Under the pieces are notes generated by a model. That model saw nothing but the letters and a program-made list of their open reading frames with translations, was not told the origin of the DNA and made no database searches. DNA of 64,000 nt, from NCBI RefSeq assembly GCF_027257935.1, contig NZ_JANZKW010000001.1, positions 496,001 through 560,000 of the forward strand, written 5' to 3'. The translations under genes and the position numbers were made by a program. The stretch comes from Chitinimonas sp. BJYL2 (GTDB lineage: Bacteria; Pseudomonadota; Gammaproteobacteria; Burkholderiales; Chitinimonadaceae). This document shows positions 62,914 to 64,000 of this stretch, piece after piece. Positions within the stretch are counted from its first letter, which is position 1. Each line of letters starts with the position of its first letter.

Positions 62914-64000
62914 ATGTCGCAAGCCCCCCTTCCGCTCTCCGGTATTGCTCGCGCACTTGTGCAACAGGGCAGGCTGCCGGCCGCCGACGCGGAGGCCATC
63001 CAGGCACAGGCGCAATCCAGCAATACAGGCTTTGTCCAGGCCGCTATCGCCAGCAAAAAACTGACCGCCCTGCAGATTGCCGAATTTTCCTCGCTGACTT
63101 TCGGCTATCCGCTGATCGACCTCGCCCAGCTGGACTCTGCCTACCTGCCCACAGGCGCACTGGATGCCAAGCTGATGCAGATGCGGCGGATCGCACCGCT
63201 GTTCAAGCGCGGCACCAAGCTGTTCGTCGCCATCTCCGACCCTACCGACACGCAGGCACTGGAAGACGCCAAGTTCCAGACCGGCGCCGTCATCGAACCC
63301 ATTGTGGTCGAAGACCCCAAGCTGGGGCAGCTGATTGACAAGCTTGTCGAAGCCAGCGGCGCAAAGTTGCGCGACATGGTTGCAGACCAGGAAGATCTGG
63401 ATCTTGGTGGCGGCGATGCCGCAGACGACACGCCCGAGACCAGTACCGCGGAGGTCGACGATGCCCCTGTCGTCAAGTACATCCAGAAAGTCCTGCTGGA
63501 CGCCATCAATGGTGGCGCCTCGGATATTCATTTCGAGCCTTACGAGAAGTTCTACCGAATCCGGTATCGCATTGACGGTGTTCTGCGCGAAGTTGCCCAG
63601 CCCCCCTTGGCCATCAAGGAAAAGATCGCCTCGCGTATCAAGGTAATCTCCAAGCTCGACATCTCAGAAAAGCGCATCCCTCAAGACGGCCGCATGAAGC
63701 TGGTGCTGTCTAAAACACGTGCCATCGACTTCCGGGTTTCCACGCTGCCAACGCTGTTCGGCGAAAAAATCTGTATGCGGATTCTGGATCCCAGCTCCGC
63801 CACCTTGGGCATTGATGCCCTGGGCTATGAGCCGGACCAGCGCGCGGCCTTGCTGGAAGCAGTCCATCGGCCCTATGGCATGGTACTGGTCACAGGCCCG
63901 ACCGGCTCCGGCAAAACGGTGTCGCTGTATACCTGCCTGAATATCCTGAACGAGCCCGGCATCAATATCGCAACTGCCGAAGATCCTGCTGAAATCAATC
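62914..64000 (+). CDS. pilB: Type IV pilus assembly ATPase PilB (5' part)
   Basis: PilB powers pilus extension at the inner membrane. The gene runs off the window; 362 residues are visible. The N-terminal MshEN-type domain (~10-150; SGIARALVQQGRLPAADAEA, FSSLTFGYPLIDLAQL) is followed by an acidic linker (DLGGGDAADDTPETSTAEVDD). The hexameric ATPase begins with VVKYIQKVLLDAINGGASDI and HFEPYEKFYRIRYRIDGVLR. Walker A is GPTGSGKTVSLY at about 63896-63931, and the Asp box NIATAEDPAEI is at the edge. No stop codon interrupts the frame. pilC and pilD are expected next. Confidence 0.95.
   Translation, partial: MSQAPLPLSGIARALVQQGRLPAADAEAIQAQAQSSNTGFVQAAIASKKLTALQIAEFSSLTFGYPLIDLAQLDSAYLPTGALDAKLMQMRRIAPLFKRGTKLFVAISDPTDTQALEDAKFQTGAVIEPIVVEDPKLGQLIDKLVEASGAKLRDMVADQEDLDLGGGDAADDTPETSTAEVDDAPVVKYIQKVLLDAINGGASDIHFEPYEKFYRIRYRIDGVLREVAQPPLAIKEKIASRIKVISKLDISEKRIPQDGRMKLVLSKTRAIDFRVSTLPTLFGEKICMRILDPSSATLGIDALGYEPDQRAALLEAVHRPYGMVLVTGPTGSGKTVSLYTCLNILNEPGINIATAEDPAEIN

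Overview
The window is a 64 kb piece of a GC-rich (roughly 60-65% by eye) bacterial chromosome. Gene content points to a chitin-utilising betaproteobacterium of the Neisseriales, most like the Chitinibacteraceae. Evidence is the ffh / cytochrome c assembly / pilB arrangement, rpsP-rimM-trmD-rplS, Mpl, a two-gene cyanophycin synthetase locus, and a full GlcNAc/chitooligosaccharide operon paired with a TonB receptor. Genus is not certain. I found no rRNA, tRNA, CRISPR array, insertion sequence or prophage; the window looks like ordinary chromosome, densely packed with genes on both strands.

Layout. 1-3.7 kb: end of an RND efflux adaptor and its inner-membrane pump. 3.9-5.7 kb: secreted subtilisin-like protease. 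6.2-8.4 kb: a compact minus-strand operon of an MFS transporter, a cysteine-rich helix-turn-helix regulator (probable Fe-S sensor) and a [2Fe-2S] ferredoxin, with a 9-bp-arm inverted repeat just upstream. 8.6-16.8 kb: soluble lytic transglycosylase, NAD(P)-binding epimerase-like protein, membrane diguanylate cyclase, KefB/C-type antiporter, HU protein and a second diguanylate cyclase. 16.9-18.4 kb: mpl. 18.4-24.5 kb: complete histidine degradation operon hutH-hutC-hutU-hutI-hutG (minus strand) with a HutC-type operator. 24.6-31.5 kb: CDF transporter, AsmA-like protein, thioesterase, chemoreceptor, mnmA and nudJ-like Nudix hydrolase. 31.6-39.3 kb: cyanophycin locus, with cphA and a truncated cphA paralogue on the minus strand, divergent from an unusual ABC transporter and a DUF1854 protein. 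39.6-51.8 kb: GlcNAc/chitooligosaccharide locus. 51.9-56.8 kb: a putative 2-oxoglutarate/Fe(II) oxygenase-like DUF6445 protein, a CHASE2 cyclase / SH3 / M48 peptidase operon and yebC. 57-64 kb: psiF-like gene, xerD, ribosomal/tRNA-modification operon, ffh, a cytochrome c assembly protein and the start of pilB.

How the main systems work. The GlcNAc operon (kinase, GntR regulator, nagA, SIS-type nagB, ABC binding protein, two permeases, nagZ) can take chitooligosaccharides from the periplasm to fructose-6-phosphate; the TonB receptor downstream would supply outer-membrane uptake. Three promoters in this locus share one architecture, TTGAC(A/T)-N17-T(T/C)GAAT, and sit among repeats of a (T/A)GGTAT half-site, which suggests one regulon under the operon's own GntR repressor. 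No ABC ATPase gene is present in the operon, so a shared ATPase encoded elsewhere is expected. The hut operon converts histidine to glutamate plus formamide and carries its own repressor. The cyanophycin locus pairs polymer synthesis with an ABC exporter-type protein carrying an N-terminal PH-like region and zinc ribbon, whose role is not explained by known cyanophycin chemistry. The most interesting targets are this transporter and truncated CphA, the shared promoter class of the chitin locus, and the MFS / Fe-S regulator / ferredoxin operon.
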